Below, one piece after another: positions 27,465 through 37,500 of a stretch of 64,000 nt of DNA. Both the position numbers and the translations under genes were made by a program. Where the stretch lies: assembly GCF_052057775.1 (NCBI RefSeq), contig NZ_CP195121.1, positions 124,001-188,000 of the forward strand, written 5' to 3'. The notes beneath the pieces were generated by a model that saw nothing but the letters and a program-made list of their open reading frames with translations, did not search any database and was not told where the DNA came from. The DNA comes from Methanococcoides sp052057775. Its GTDB lineage: Archaea; Halobacteriota; Methanosarcinia; Methanosarcinales; Methanosarcinaceae. The stretch's first letter is position 1; the number at the start of each line of letters is the position of its first letter.

Positions 27465-27591
27465 TAGTTGTTATAAATTCCAGGCATTGATAGATCCCAT
27501 CAGGAAATATCATTGCCACAACCTATCTTCAAAAAAACGATCGGCTTTCAATAAGCCTGAAAACAAAATAAAAATGTCGTCAGTGAGGAAT

Positions 27592-27804
27592 TTACTTCCT
27601 CACGACCTCTTTTGCCTGCTTAAGGTATTCTGTACACTCATCCATCTTTACCGCAGCCGTACGGATGTATTCAGCAACTTCCCCAAAGCCAGCGGCATCC
27701 AGCTTGATTATCCAGTCATTGAAGCTTTTGCTATGGCTCTCATTGTGCTCAATCCAGTGCTCCAGAAGATGTTCCAGTTTTCCTTCATCCAGTTCTTCTA
27801 CCAT
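27592..27804 (-). CDS. Small helical conserved hypothetical protein
   Basis: 70 residues, acidic, predicted as two or three helices (LEHLLEHWIEHNESHSKSF, YIRTAAVKMDECTEYL), His-rich in the first helix. Similar small proteins of methanogens and anaerobes carry the HWxEHNxxH pattern and may bind metal, though function is not known. A strong GGAGG precedes the ATG. It lies 40 nt downstream of the hacA stop on the same strand, so probably in the same transcript. Confidence 0.75.
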   Translation of the reverse strand: MVEELDEGKLEHLLEHWIEHNESHSKSFNDWIIKLDAAGFGEVAEYIRTAAVKMDECTEYLKQAKEVVRK

Positions 27805-27844
27805 TTAACTACCTCCACTAAAGCAAGTATAAGACTCGTAAGTA

Positions 27845-29086
27845 TCAGACATCCCTTGGGTCAGTGATCTCACCGGTCAGTGCAGATGCTGCAGCTGTTG
27901 CGGGAGATGCAAGATATATCTGACCGCCGGTGCCCATCCTGCCTCTGAAATTACGGTTTGCTGTAGAAATACAAACTTCGCCTTCACCGATGACACCCAT
28001 ATGACCTCCAAGACATGGGCCACAACCAGGGGTTGCAAGGGTCGCACCTGCCTCCAGCAAGGCCTCTGCAGTACCATTGCGAATGGCTTCGATCAATATA
28101 GAACGTGATGCGGGGATGACGAGGGTCCTTACAGCCACTTTCTCTCCCTTAAGGAGATCTGCCGCCACCTCGAGATCTTCAAGCCTTCCGTTGGTACACG
28201 TTCCGATGAAGACCTGATCCACCTTTGTACCGGCCACTTCAGGAACATCACAGACATTGTCCACCTGATGAGGCCTGGCAACCTGAGGCTCAAGGTTTGC
28301 CCCGTCGATCTCGTACTCAGCGCAGTATTCGGCATCCTCGTCAGCATAGACAGGCTCATACTCCTCAACAGCCCTTCCCTCAAGGAATTCGAATGTCTTC
28401 CTGTCAGGCGGTACGATCCCTGCCTTTCCACCCATCTCAATGGCCATATTACAAAGGGTCATCCTGCCGGCCATTGAAAGATCGGTAATTGTATCACCAT
28501 AGAACTCTGCTGCTTTATAGGTTGCTCCGGCAGCGCCCACTGTACCAATGACCTTGAGAGTAACGTCCTTGGCAAGTACATGTTTGTTCAGTTTACCGCT
28601 GGTGGTCACTTTTATGGTCTCCGGGACCTTGAACCAGAGCTTGCCTGATGCGAATATCTCGGACATATCAGTTGCACCCACACCGGTACCGAATGCTCCG
28701 AAAGCGCCGTATGTACATGAGTGGGAGTCAGCACCAACCACAAGTTTACCGGGCATTGCAAAGCCGTTCTCAGGAAGCACCTGGTGGCAGATACCTTCAC
28801 CAACATCAAAGAAATTGGGGATCCCCTGCTCTTTGATCCACTCCCTTATATCATGATGTAATGAAGCAGTAGTCTCCGTATTTGCCGGTGTGAGGTGGTC
28901 GAATGGGATCACAATACGTTTAGGGTCCCATACCTTTTCAAGCCCCATCTTCCTGAATGATCTTACTGCAAGCACACTGGTGCCGTCATGAGCCATGGCA
29001 TAGTCCACGTTAGCCATCGTAAACTCATTTGCTTTTACTTCTTTTCCGCTTGCCCTGCTAAATATTTTCTCGCTTATGGTACTCAA
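27845..29086 (-). CDS. hacA: Homoaconitase/3-isopropylmalate dehydratase large subunit
   Basis: 413 residues of the aconitase superfamily. The [4Fe-4S] ligands are Cys in FIGTCTNGRLEDL and the pair in PGCGPCLGG; substrate-binding segments include GADSHSCTYGAFGAFGTGVG. In methanogens one paralogue serves leucine synthesis (LeuC) and one coenzyme B synthesis (HacA, homoaconitase); the large subunit alone does not settle which, and the small subunit is not in this window. The start is TTG 29086 with CAGGAG upstream. HacA is preferred weakly. Confidence 0.85.
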   Translation of the reverse strand: MSTISEKIFSRASGKEVKANEFTMANVDYAMAHDGTSVLAVRSFRKMGLEKVWDPKRIVIPFDHLTPANTETTASLHHDIREWIKEQGIPNFFDVGEGICHQVLPENGFAMPGKLVVGADSHSCTYGAFGAFGTGVGATDMSEIFASGKLWFKVPETIKVTTSGKLNKHVLAKDVTLKVIGTVGAAGATYKAAEFYGDTITDLSMAGRMTLCNMAIEMGGKAGIVPPDRKTFEFLEGRAVEEYEPVYADEDAEYCAEYEIDGANLEPQVARPHQVDNVCDVPEVAGTKVDQVFIGTCTNGRLEDLEVAADLLKGEKVAVRTLVIPASRSILIEAIRNGTAEALLEAGATLATPGCGPCLGGHMGVIGEGEVCISTANRNFRGRMGTGGQIYLASPATAAASALTGEITDPRDV

Positions 29087-29294
29087 AAGACTAACTCCTG
29101 TATCACTTGCTTACTGAATACTACAGTAACCAGATAAATATGTGTATCTGTCCAAAAGGTTCCAGCAGAACGAAAGGACTGCCAGAGGAACATAAAAAGA
29201 GGCAATAATAAAGACCCCTCCATCAAAAGACATATCAGAAAACTGGAAAAAAGAAGAAATGAGAAGAGAGAAAGGAGAAAGGCTGAATGAAGGA

Positions 29295-29666
29295 TCATGA
29301 AAGGGCTTTAAGCCTTTCAATGTTCTCCAGCATCATTTCATTCTCAGCAATAACCTTCTGCTCGATGGTATCAATGATCTCATCCATCGGAACGGTCAGA
29401 GTGTAGATCTTGATAGGCCTGCCCTTACCCTGTTTCTTTTTTACTTCCTCTACCTCCACCCAGTTATTCTTCTGGAGATAGTTCATAGCAATACTGACCT
29501 CGGGCTGCCTCAGGCGTGACATCATCTCCACATCACGTGAAGTTACGCTCTCAGAACCCAACAGACAAGCAAGTGTCTTTGCAACAGGTTTTGAAACATT
29601 AAGTTTCTGAAGCAGCAAGACCATTTCATTGTCTTCGTCATCCATATAGATATCTCTACTATTCAT
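29295..29666 (-). CDS. Winged-helix transcriptional regulator (ArsR/TrmB-like)
   Basis: 123 residues: helix-turn-helix at about 30-75 (SVTSRDVEMMSRLRQPEVSI, then AMNYLQKNNWVEVEE), basic wing KKKQGKGRPIKIY, and a C-terminal helix likely for dimerisation. It is not close to a named family. About 210 nt separate it from hacA, so regulation of that gene is possible but unproven. Confidence 0.8.
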   Translation of the reverse strand: MNSRDIYMDDEDNEMVLLLQKLNVSKPVAKTLACLLGSESVTSRDVEMMSRLRQPEVSIAMNYLQKNNWVEVEEVKKKQGKGRPIKIYTLTVPMDEIIDTIEQKVIAENEMMLENIERLKALS

Positions 29667-30011
29667 ACGTCCACCATTATAGTACGGATTTTATAAAGTG
29701 GATATTATCTTTTCATTTATAAATATTATGTTTTGATAATTATAATATCAACAGTATCCCAACCTGGAACTCGAACTACAGATATCGCATCTACATACCC
29801 ATATCAATTCCCCACATACACCAGATAACACTGTAGAAGCACAGTTCGAGATGTTGCGCTTCACCTAACATTTCAAACATATTTTGCGATCATGCACAAG
29901 AAGAGAAACATTGCAAGAAAAGATCGATTGAAAGTCTAAAGTAAACCGCGAAAATAAAAAAGATTAATCAGTAGGTTATTAAGAGTAGGAAATTAAGAAA
30001 AATAGGGATGG
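29667..30011. other. Intergenic region without visible gene
   Basis: About 345 nt of AT-rich sequence between the regulator and tRNA-Ile. TATA-like tracts occur near 29735-29760. Nothing else can be supported. Confidence 0.4.
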
Positions 30012-30085
30012 TGGGCCCGCTGAGATTCGAACTCAGGACCTCACGGTTATCAGCCGTGCGCTCCACCTAGCTAAGCTACGGGCCC
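30012..30085 (-). tRNA. tRNA-Ile (anticodon GAT)
   Basis: 74-nt cloverleaf on the minus strand: acceptor GGGCCCG paired with CGGGCCC, A as discriminator base, anticodon arm CACGGCTGATAACCGTG with GAT, and T-arm GAGTTCGAATCTC. CCA is not fully encoded (ACC follows). No intron. Confidence 0.96.
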
Positions 30086-30260
30086 AATGCGTCTCTTGTA
30101 CGATGTTGTTCATCGCACGAGCTCTACAATACACGTTTTAGTATATATTAGTTTCGCTTTGCAGGACCTTCGTTTTGAAAATATAAAAGGTGTGCAGAGA
30201 AATGACGAAAAATACAGCGATAAGTTTATTTCCGATAATGGCAAGTATGTTCTAAACATT

Positions 30261-30332
30261 GGGCCGGTAGATCAGGGGAAGATCGCTACCTTGGCATGGT
30301 AGAGGCCTCGGGTTCAATTCCCGACCGGTCCA
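30261..30332 (+). tRNA. tRNA-Ala (anticodon GGC)
   Basis: 72-nt cloverleaf. Acceptor GGGCCGG pairs with CCGGTCC, creating the G3-U70 wobble that marks alanine tRNA. The anticodon arm is CTACC-TTGGCAT-GGTAG (GGC), and the T-arm is CGGGTTCAATTCCCG. Discriminator A. It is divergent from tRNA-Ile, 175 nt apart. Confidence 0.96.
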
Positions 30333-30402
30333 CTCAATTTTTTTGAATTTGCGCCAATACTTCATAATTTCATAATCTTGTTAATGAGATTCATGACTAA
30401 AT

Positions 30403-30412
30403 CCTTATATAC
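30403..30412 (+). promoter_or_regulatory. TATA box of cdhA
   Basis: CTTATATACA is the best TATA match upstream of cdhA. Transcription would start near 30433, leaving a leader of about 190 nt. Confidence 0.45.
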
Positions 30413-30432
30413 AGCAAGATATCACTTTAAAA

Positions 30433-30621
30433 ATAGAGGTAGTGGGAATCCTTTCGATCTAATATGGGGTTAGAATAAGAAAGGAAAGGAATGCAATTAT
30501 CGCCAGAAGAGCTTTTTGAAATCTAAATTTTTAATGGAATCCGGAATTTTCGATCAATTTCAAGTTCTTTTTTGGCCTGATTAATAAACCAGCGGGAGAT
30601 ATGAAGGGGGATCAAGAATAA
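30433..30621 (+). promoter_or_regulatory. Long 5' leader of cdhA with a hairpin
   Basis: The leader holds TCCTTTC (30449-30455) pairing with GAAAGGA (30479-30485), with an inner CTAA/TTAG pair, then AU-rich sequence and a pyrimidine run (ttctttttt near 30565). Long leaders in front of cdh operons are known in Methanosarcina and take part in their control. This one is only predicted from the TATA box. Confidence 0.45.
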
Positions 30622-33027
30622 ATGACCAAGCTAACTTCAGGTAAGATTACCATCGAAGAACTGGAAAACGTCCAGATCAACATTAGTAACATCGTAGGCG
30701 CTATAGAAAAGGAAGTAGAAGAAAAAGGAGACAGGGGACCAACTCCGAAACCCGGGATATCGACATTGAGGAGCTGGGACTTTAAGCTTCTCGACAGGTA
30801 CGGACCTGTGTATACACCGACGTCGTGCCAATGCGGTTTCTGTACTTTCGGCCCATGCGATCTGAGCGGTAACAAAGAGGGAGCTTGCGGGATAGATCTT
30901 GAAGGACAGACCGCAAGGGAATTCCTGCTCAGTAACATAATCGGGACCTCGGCCCACTCAGCACACGGACGTCACCTTCTTCATTATTTAATCGAGAAAT
31001 TCGGCAGGGACCATCCCATCGATGTAGGTTCATCCAACATCAAGGCACCCAACACACAAACCGTCACTGGATACAAACCGGAAACTCTTGGTGATCTTGA
31101 AGCAGTACTGGAGTATGTGGAAGAACAGCTGACACAGCTTATGGCAACCATCCACATGGGTCAGGAAGGCGAAGCTATCGATTTTGAGTCAAAGGCCCTG
31201 CACGCAGGAATGCTCGACCATGTGGGCATGGAAGTCTCTGATATCGCACAGATATCAGCTCTGGAATTCCCTAAAGCAGATTCAGAAACACCACTGGCAG
31301 ATATCGGAATGGGGTGTATCGATTCCACAAAACCCGTACTGATCGTCATAGGGCATAATATGGCAGGCGTTTCCAATATAATCGATTATATGGAAGAACA
31401 TGACCTTCTTGATAAGATAGAAATTGGAGGACTGTGCTGTACCGCCCTTGACATGACCCGCTACAAGACAGAGGGCGGGAACACTCCAAAAGCAAAGATA
31501 GTCAGTACCCTTGCCAAGCAGCTGAAGATGATACGCTCAGGTGTTCCGGATGTCGTTGTTGTTGATGAGCAGTGCGTTCGTGCCGACGTCCTCAGGGAGG
31601 CAAAGAAGCTCATGATCCCTGTGATCACCACCAACGAGAAAATAATGTATGGTCTTCAGGACAGGTCCGATGACAATGTAGATGATATCCTTGAAGATTT
31701 AACCAGTGGGAAGGAACCAGGCGTACTCATGCTTGACTTTGACAAGCTTGGAGAACTGGCACCACGCCTTGTGCAAAAGATGGCGACCATAAGAGATGAG
31801 AAGGGTATAAGGGGCCTGCCATCCGATGAAGAATTAAAAGAGCTCACAGCAAGATGCGTACACTGTCTGGCATGTGAACTTGCCTGTCCGACAAATCTGC
31901 CTATCAGCGATGCAATGACTGCTGCAGAAAATGGAGACCTTGGACCATTTGAGATACTCCGCGACAAATGCATAGGATGCGGCAGATGCGATCATTCATG
32001 CCCGAAGGACATTCCGGTACTGAATGTGATCGAAAAGGCGGCACAGAAGGTCATACGACAAGAGATAGGAAAGGTAAGGGTTGGAAGAGGCCAGATCAGT
32101 GACCCAGAGATCCGTGAAGAAGGAGTCAACCTTGTACTTGGAACGACACCGGGCATCGTTGCACTGGTTGGATGCTCGAACTATCCCGGCGGGACCAAGG
32201 ATGTATACGATATAGCAGATGAGATGCTCAAGAGGAATTATATTGTCCTGGTCTCAGGATGTTCGGGAATGGATGTCGGGATGTACAAGGATGAGGATGG
32301 AAAAACACTCTACGAGAGGTATCCGGCAAAGTTCCTCAAAGGCAACCTGATCAATATGGGTTCCTGTGTATCAAATTCCCATATCACGGCAACTGCGATC
32401 AAAGTTGCAGCAATATTTGCACAGAGGGATATCACCGGTAACTACGAAGAGATCGCTGACTATATCCTGAACCGTGTGGGTGCAGTGGGGGTTGCCTGGG
32501 GCGCCTATTCGCAGAAAGCACTGTCAATTGGAACGGGCTGTAACAGACTGGGAATACCCGTAGTTCTCGGCCCCCACGGCTCGAAGTTCCGCAGGGCGAT
32601 GATCGGTAAACCATATGAAAAGGACAAATGGAAGGTATACGATGCACGTAATGGTGAAGAGATGCCAATACCGCCTGCACCTGAATACCTGCTGACCACG
32701 GTGGAGACCATTGAAGAACTGATGCCAATGCTTGCCAGGAGCTGCATACGTCCCAGTGACAACAATATGGGAAGAATGATCAAGCTCACCCATTATATTG
32801 AGCTCAGCCAGAAGTATCTTGGAATAATGCCCGATGACTGGCACACTTTTGTCAGGACCGAGACAGACCTGCCCCTTGCAAGACGTGGGGAACTCCTCAG
32901 GATGCTCGAAGAGGAACATGGCTGGGAGATAGACCGGGACAGAAAGAAGATAATCTCAGGCCCGACCATGAAACTGGATGTTTCAGCCCAGCCTACCAAT
33001 CTAAAAAGGCTTTGTAAGGAAGGATGA
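30622..33027 (+). CDS. cdhA: CO dehydrogenase/acetyl-CoA decarbonylase-synthase alpha subunit, solitary copy
   Basis: 801 residues, the normal length of CdhA, which oxidises CO at its Ni-Fe C cluster. The N-terminal cysteine group (C69, C71, C74, C79, C89) makes clusters B/D. Two ferredoxin-type 4Fe-4S motifs begin at residues 412 and 450 (CVHCLACELACP, CIGCGRCDHSCP). C-cluster regions include GHNMAGVSN, GGLCCTALDM, VDEQCVRAD, VGCSNYPGG, SGCSGMDVG and GSCVSNSH. No cdhB, C, D or E follows; the next gene is convergent. This makes it a stand-alone CdhA, like the single cdhA paralogue of Methanosarcina acetivorans, so CO oxidation or regulation rather than a full ACDS complex is inferred. Confidence 0.93.
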   Translation: MTKLTSGKITIEELENVQINISNIVGAIEKEVEEKGDRGPTPKPGISTLRSWDFKLLDRYGPVYTPTSCQCGFCTFGPCDLSGNKEGACGIDLEGQTAREFLLSNIIGTSAHSAHGRHLLHYLIEKFGRDHPIDVGSSNIKAPNTQTVTGYKPETLGDLEAVLEYVEEQLTQLMATIHMGQEGEAIDFESKALHAGMLDHVGMEVSDIAQISALEFPKADSETPLADIGMGCIDSTKPVLIVIGHNMAGVSNIIDYMEEHDLLDKIEIGGLCCTALDMTRYKTEGGNTPKAKIVSTLAKQLKMIRSGVPDVVVVDEQCVRADVLREAKKLMIPVITTNEKIMYGLQDRSDDNVDDILEDLTSGKEPGVLMLDFDKLGELAPRLVQKMATIRDEKGIRGLPSDEELKELTARCVHCLACELACPTNLPISDAMTAAENGDLGPFEILRDKCIGCGRCDHSCPKDIPVLNVIEKAAQKVIRQEIGKVRVGRGQISDPEIREEGVNLVLGTTPGIVALVGCSNYPGGTKDVYDIADEMLKRNYIVLVSGCSGMDVGMYKDEDGKTLYERYPAKFLKGNLINMGSCVSNSHITATAIKVAAIFAQRDITGNYEEIADYILNRVGAVGVAWGAYSQKALSIGTGCNRLGIPVVLGPHGSKFRRAMIGKPYEKDKWKVYDARNGEEMPIPPAPEYLLTTVETIEELMPMLARSCIRPSDNNMGRMIKLTHYIELSQKYLGIMPDDWHTFVRTETDLPLARRGELLRMLEEEHGWEIDRDRKKIISGPTMKLDVSAQPTNLKRLCKEG

Positions 33028-33067
33028 TCACCGCCCTACGTTCCCAAGAAAATTCAATTATACACAA

Positions 33068-33116
33068 AATATGGTGTGAAAAGCCGGGAACCAATCCTGC
33101 CACCATATTATTTTTT
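33068..33116 (+). terminator. Hairpin-plus-T-run terminator after cdhA
   Basis: AATATGGTG (33068-33076) pairs perfectly with CACCATATT (33101-33109), followed by six T (33111-33116). It lies 40 nt after the cdhA stop, in the gap between two convergent genes. Confidence 0.6.
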
Positions 33117-33176
33117 AGTTGAGTTATATTTGCCAGCGTTTATTTTGAAATTACTTATTGATACCTTTCACAAACA

Positions 33177-34337
33177 TCAGTGTTTCTGTCTGCGGTTCAG
33201 ACCATACATCTGTACCTTCTTCATCTTCGCGAGATTTACTGCGCGATCCATTTCAGCCTTCTCAAGGCGCCTTGCCTCTATGTAGCCATTGTCGATCGCC
33301 TCACAGAGGATCTCCTAGCCGATCGAGGAACGTGCAAGGACAGTGCTCCAGCCCTGCGGGGTGCCCACACCGCCAAAGGAGATATCCGAGTTCTCTGAGG
33401 CCATATCGGTACAGAACTTACATGAAGTTGACCTGTACTGGTCCAGTTCCGAGAGACTATAGCTCTTTATACCATCAGCCATTCCGAATTCAAAGACACC
33501 TTTGCGGATCTTCATGGAATCGATATCTTTGAGATCCATTCCATTAGCTTCAACAAATTGCCTGATACCTTCATGCTCGAAGCTGTCCATACAGAAAAGA
33601 CCGAACTTCAGGACCTTTGCCCGGAGGAACAGATGAAGGAAGCCATAGGGACTGGTCTGCATCTTGTGAACAGCATCTATGTTACAACTGGGACCCACAA
33701 ATGCAATGCTCCTCATACCCTGCTTGATGGCGCTCATCAGCGGCTCCATGGTCATGCTGTGGGAATATATGCTTCCTGCTGACTCAAGGACCTCATCGGC
33801 GGTCGTTGCAATAAATGGTTCCGGCCTCCAGGGATCTTCCTCTGACCTTCTTGTAACGATAGCACAGTCCAGAAGCCCTTCCTCAAGCCCGTATGCAAGC
33901 AGAGAGGTTACAACACCCCCATCCTGACCCTTTAAACCGGGCATCTCCGACCTGGCCGCATAGCCGAACCTGAGCTTGCCCACAAGGTCCTCTTCCCTTG
34001 TGACAGTTCTAGGACACTGATTGTAGCAGACACCGCAGGCAGTGCACTTATCGATCAGTTTGGGCTGTTGGTTCACAAAAGTAATTGACTCACAGGAGGA
34101 TACACAGGCACCGCACAGAGTACAGATCCCCAGATTTATGATCTCCTTCTTGAGCTTACCAAAAGAGATCCTCTCCTTCTCACCAATGTTACGCTTCAGG
34201 CGTATTACACTCTTTTCCAGCTGATCGAACTTGTTCTTACATTCCGGAGAGCAGAAGTAGTATTTTTTGCCGCCATAGTCCGTAATATAGACGCTGTCCT
34301 CACTTACATGAGCCTTACAGATCGGGTCAGTTATCAT
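33177..34337 (-). CDS. FrhB/FpoF-type F420-dependent oxidoreductase with TRASH domain and in-frame UAG
   Basis: 386 residues if UAG is read. An N-terminal YHS/TRASH-like metal domain (C7, C29, C33) is followed by two 4Fe-4S motifs (C72-C82 CTLCGACVSSC; C98-C108 CTACGVCYNQC). Then comes the FrhB N- and C-terminal domains that bind FAD and F420 (GQDGGVVTSLLAYGLEEG, FVGPSCNIDAVHKM, FCTDMASENSDISFGGVG). At GWSTVLARSSIG the frame meets UAG (33317-33315, codon 341) and stays open for 45 more codons (EILCEAIDNGYIEARRLEKA...) to TGA. FrhB-family proteins normally continue GWSTVxxRTxxGEEILxxAxxxGYxE at this place, so UAG sits on a sense position inside the fold. The start is ATG 34337 with GGTGAT upstream. 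It may pass electrons between F420 and the adjacent CdhA (inference). Confidence 0.85.
33315..33317 (-). other. In-frame UAG in the FrhB-type gene, candidate pyrrolysine codon
   Basis: Codon 341. The 45 codons after it, ended by TGA, encode the family's C-terminal segment, beginning EILCEAIDNGYIEA. Confidence 0.75.
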
Positions 34338-34542
34338 TTTTATCACCACGAAAAGGATGTATGGAGGATTAGTAGCAGCTCATCATTAATAAAGTAAATT
34401 TTAATTAACGTTAATTTTAATTGTTTTAAATGAAGGACTTTATTACGTTAATTCGAGGAAAATAAAACCAATAAAAAATGAAAAAAAGAACAGCATTTTC
34501 CCGGTATCCGAAAGGAAACGCTGCCAACCTTTGTCTTACAGC

Positions 34543-37500
34543 TCACTTCTTTCGCATGAAACCGAAGTAAATCAATCCCGCAGATAACAAGACCAGCAAA
34601 GCTCCCACTACATCAGAACCAGAGAAGGAAGATGATGAGGAAGACTCATCATGAGTACTCTCACGTGTCATCTCATAGCCTTCAACGTAATTGTCCTGTG
34701 GAGAATCTGTTGGCTGATCGGTTGTAGTTCCATAACCTGTAGCATCAGTACTTGTGCTTGTGCTATTAACAACGTTTGCCGAAGATGCGCTCGAACTGCT
34801 CTTTCGTGAGCTGGTTGCAGGAGTAGGTTGTGTTGCATCCTGCATCAATCTGTTGTACTCATCAATGGTTTCCTGACTTACAACTCCAGGCACTGACATT
34901 ATTCCCTGCACATACTCGTCAAGCAGAGCATTTCCACAGGTGTGATGGCAGCATGTAACACCATTCTCGACAACAGATTCAACATATTCCCTCACCAGAT
35001 TCTGGATCACTTCATCGGATGCATCCCAGTAATCCTTTCGTGTTGTTTCAAGCATGCGGGCTAGCTGGGACTGATATTGATAGGGGTTCTCTTGGTAGAA
35101 CTCATCCAGACCGAGATCATATTTGTCCAGTACATATGCATCATACATCATATTCCAGTCATCGTCTGTGACCATGTCCGGGCAGGTGGCATCCCAACCC
35201 CACATGTACTCCGTGAATTTCATGAATTCCCTTGCACCGGCATAATCGAATTCCATCATTCCGGTCATCCATGAAGGATTGAGATACCTGGCACGCAATT
35301 CATTCCTGAAAGCATCTTCAAGTGTGATGATCTGAGGATTATCCACATCCTTGAACTCGGCAATATACATATCAGGTGTTTCACCTGTCAGTGATCTGAC
35401 AGCAAGCCCAAGTCCTCCGAGATACTGGAAGAAATCATCGTTGTCGATGAGCCCATAGAGGTTAGAAGTGTCACTGTGCATAGCCACATCAACATCTTCG
35501 AGGTTCATTTTGAACACATCTTCATTGTTTTCTCCCCATGTGTCTACTCCATATATATTGGACATTCTGGAGATGTAGAGATCGGCCATCTTGCTTTCGT
35601 CATCCCAAGTATCACTGGCAGCAACCGCTTCAGAGATTCCTGTTCCATAAGAACCAGGCGGTTCACTGAACACCCTTGACCTGGAAATGTATTCTGCAGT
35701 CTCATTATCGTAACCCATTGCAATGAGCTCAGCTTCCATCTCAAGTGAGTTCCTTCTGACAAAGTTGAACTCCTCACTCTCGTTGAGATCTGCAACTATA
35801 CGAACAGCTTCGTCCATCCATTCCAGCTGAAGTGGGAAGGTATCACGGTAGAGACCAGATGGGAGGATGAGTACATCTATCCTTGGGTGTGTCATATTCT
35901 CTTCAGGAATGACATTGAAACCTGTAATCCTTCCACTGCTCCTTTCAAGTTCCACACCAATAAGAGCGTAGATCTGTGCTTCCATGAGTCCCTTGTGACG
36001 CATTGTTTCAACTGACCACAAGATAAAGGCCTGTTTATCAGGATATGCACCATTTACTGCATAATAGTCTGCTACCCACTGATCAATAAGGATTCTTCCA
36101 AGCTCCTCTGTTTCAGCATCAGGGAACTTCCTCTGATCAAAACTGTAGAAGTTCCTTCCGGTTGGCAATGCTTCTGGATTGCGTATAGGGTCATTTCCTG
36201 GTGCAGGTTCAATGTATTCTGCATTGAGTGCACGCAATGTCTGGTCGATCTCACGTGTTGTCTGAGCCAGCTGATCGGAATAATACAATGCCTGATCAAG
36301 ATCTGCTGTTATGCTGGAATCAGTAAGATTAAGCACCTCAAGTTGGGCAGCTGACACATCAGTTCCATTGACCAGAGTAGCATTCAGAAGATCAGCTGCA
36401 TATGCGTTGGCTGCATTCTCCCAGTCTTCCTCGTCTCCCGTGTCTTTCGGAATCACACTGTAGATGTGGTCAATGAAATCACTGCGAAGCATTGACTTGA
36501 CCATTGAGACAAGTTTCTCATTCTCAGGTGCAACACCAAAGATGTGGAGTCCGTAAGGCATGAGTGTTGTCTGTAGTTCATGCAGATAGTCATGGAGCAC
36601 TGAATCAAGGAAAGTTTCGAATTCCACATCATTCATACCATTTAATTCATCACTTGTGACGCCCAGATCGTTCGCCAGACAGAGTGAATCGTATAATTCA
36701 ATGGTACTGTTACGATAGAGTTCCATCTTTGCAGTATCATTGATGCTCTTGGCATCTTCGTAACTGTGTATCTTCTCGTGCATTATTGATAAGTTACCAT
36801 AAAGTCCTGCCTCCACTATCGGTGGTGTCAGGTGGTCTATGATAACTGCATTACCTCTGCGCTTTGCCTGAGTACCTTCTCCGACATTATCCATAATGTA
36901 AGGATAGATCACAGGGGTTTCCGCAACCATTATTGAAGGATAGTCATATCTCCAGAGACAAACTTCCTTTCCAGGCAACCATTCCTGTGTACCATGGGTA
37001 CCGAAATGTATCATTGCATCTGCATCATAGACGTTGTTGATCCAGAAGTATGTTGCAAGATACTGATGTGTTGGCGGAAGTTCCTTATCATGATAAAGGA
37101 TGCTCTCATCTGAAAGGGTACCTCTGATAGGCTGTGGTATGAAATTTATGTTACCAAGCTGAACTGTCGGGATGACAAAGTTTCCTTCGTACACCATTAT
37201 GTCGCCAGGAGCAGGTCCCCATTTGCTTTCAACATCCTGCCTCACAGATTCAGGAAGTGTGTTGTACCAGGCAAGATATTCACTTACAGGAACAAGGGTC
37301 ACATTACCGGAGTTGACAACCTTCTCAAGTTCTCCGGGAGCCCATGAACCAACGTTCCTGCTTTCAATGAACAGATCGATGAACTCACTGGTATTTGGTA
37401 TTGTACCATTGCCAATATCATATCCCTCTGCCTGCATCTGCTCAAGAAGCAGTGTGAAACTTGAACCTATATCCAGATAGCTGGCACCGATGTTGTTCTT

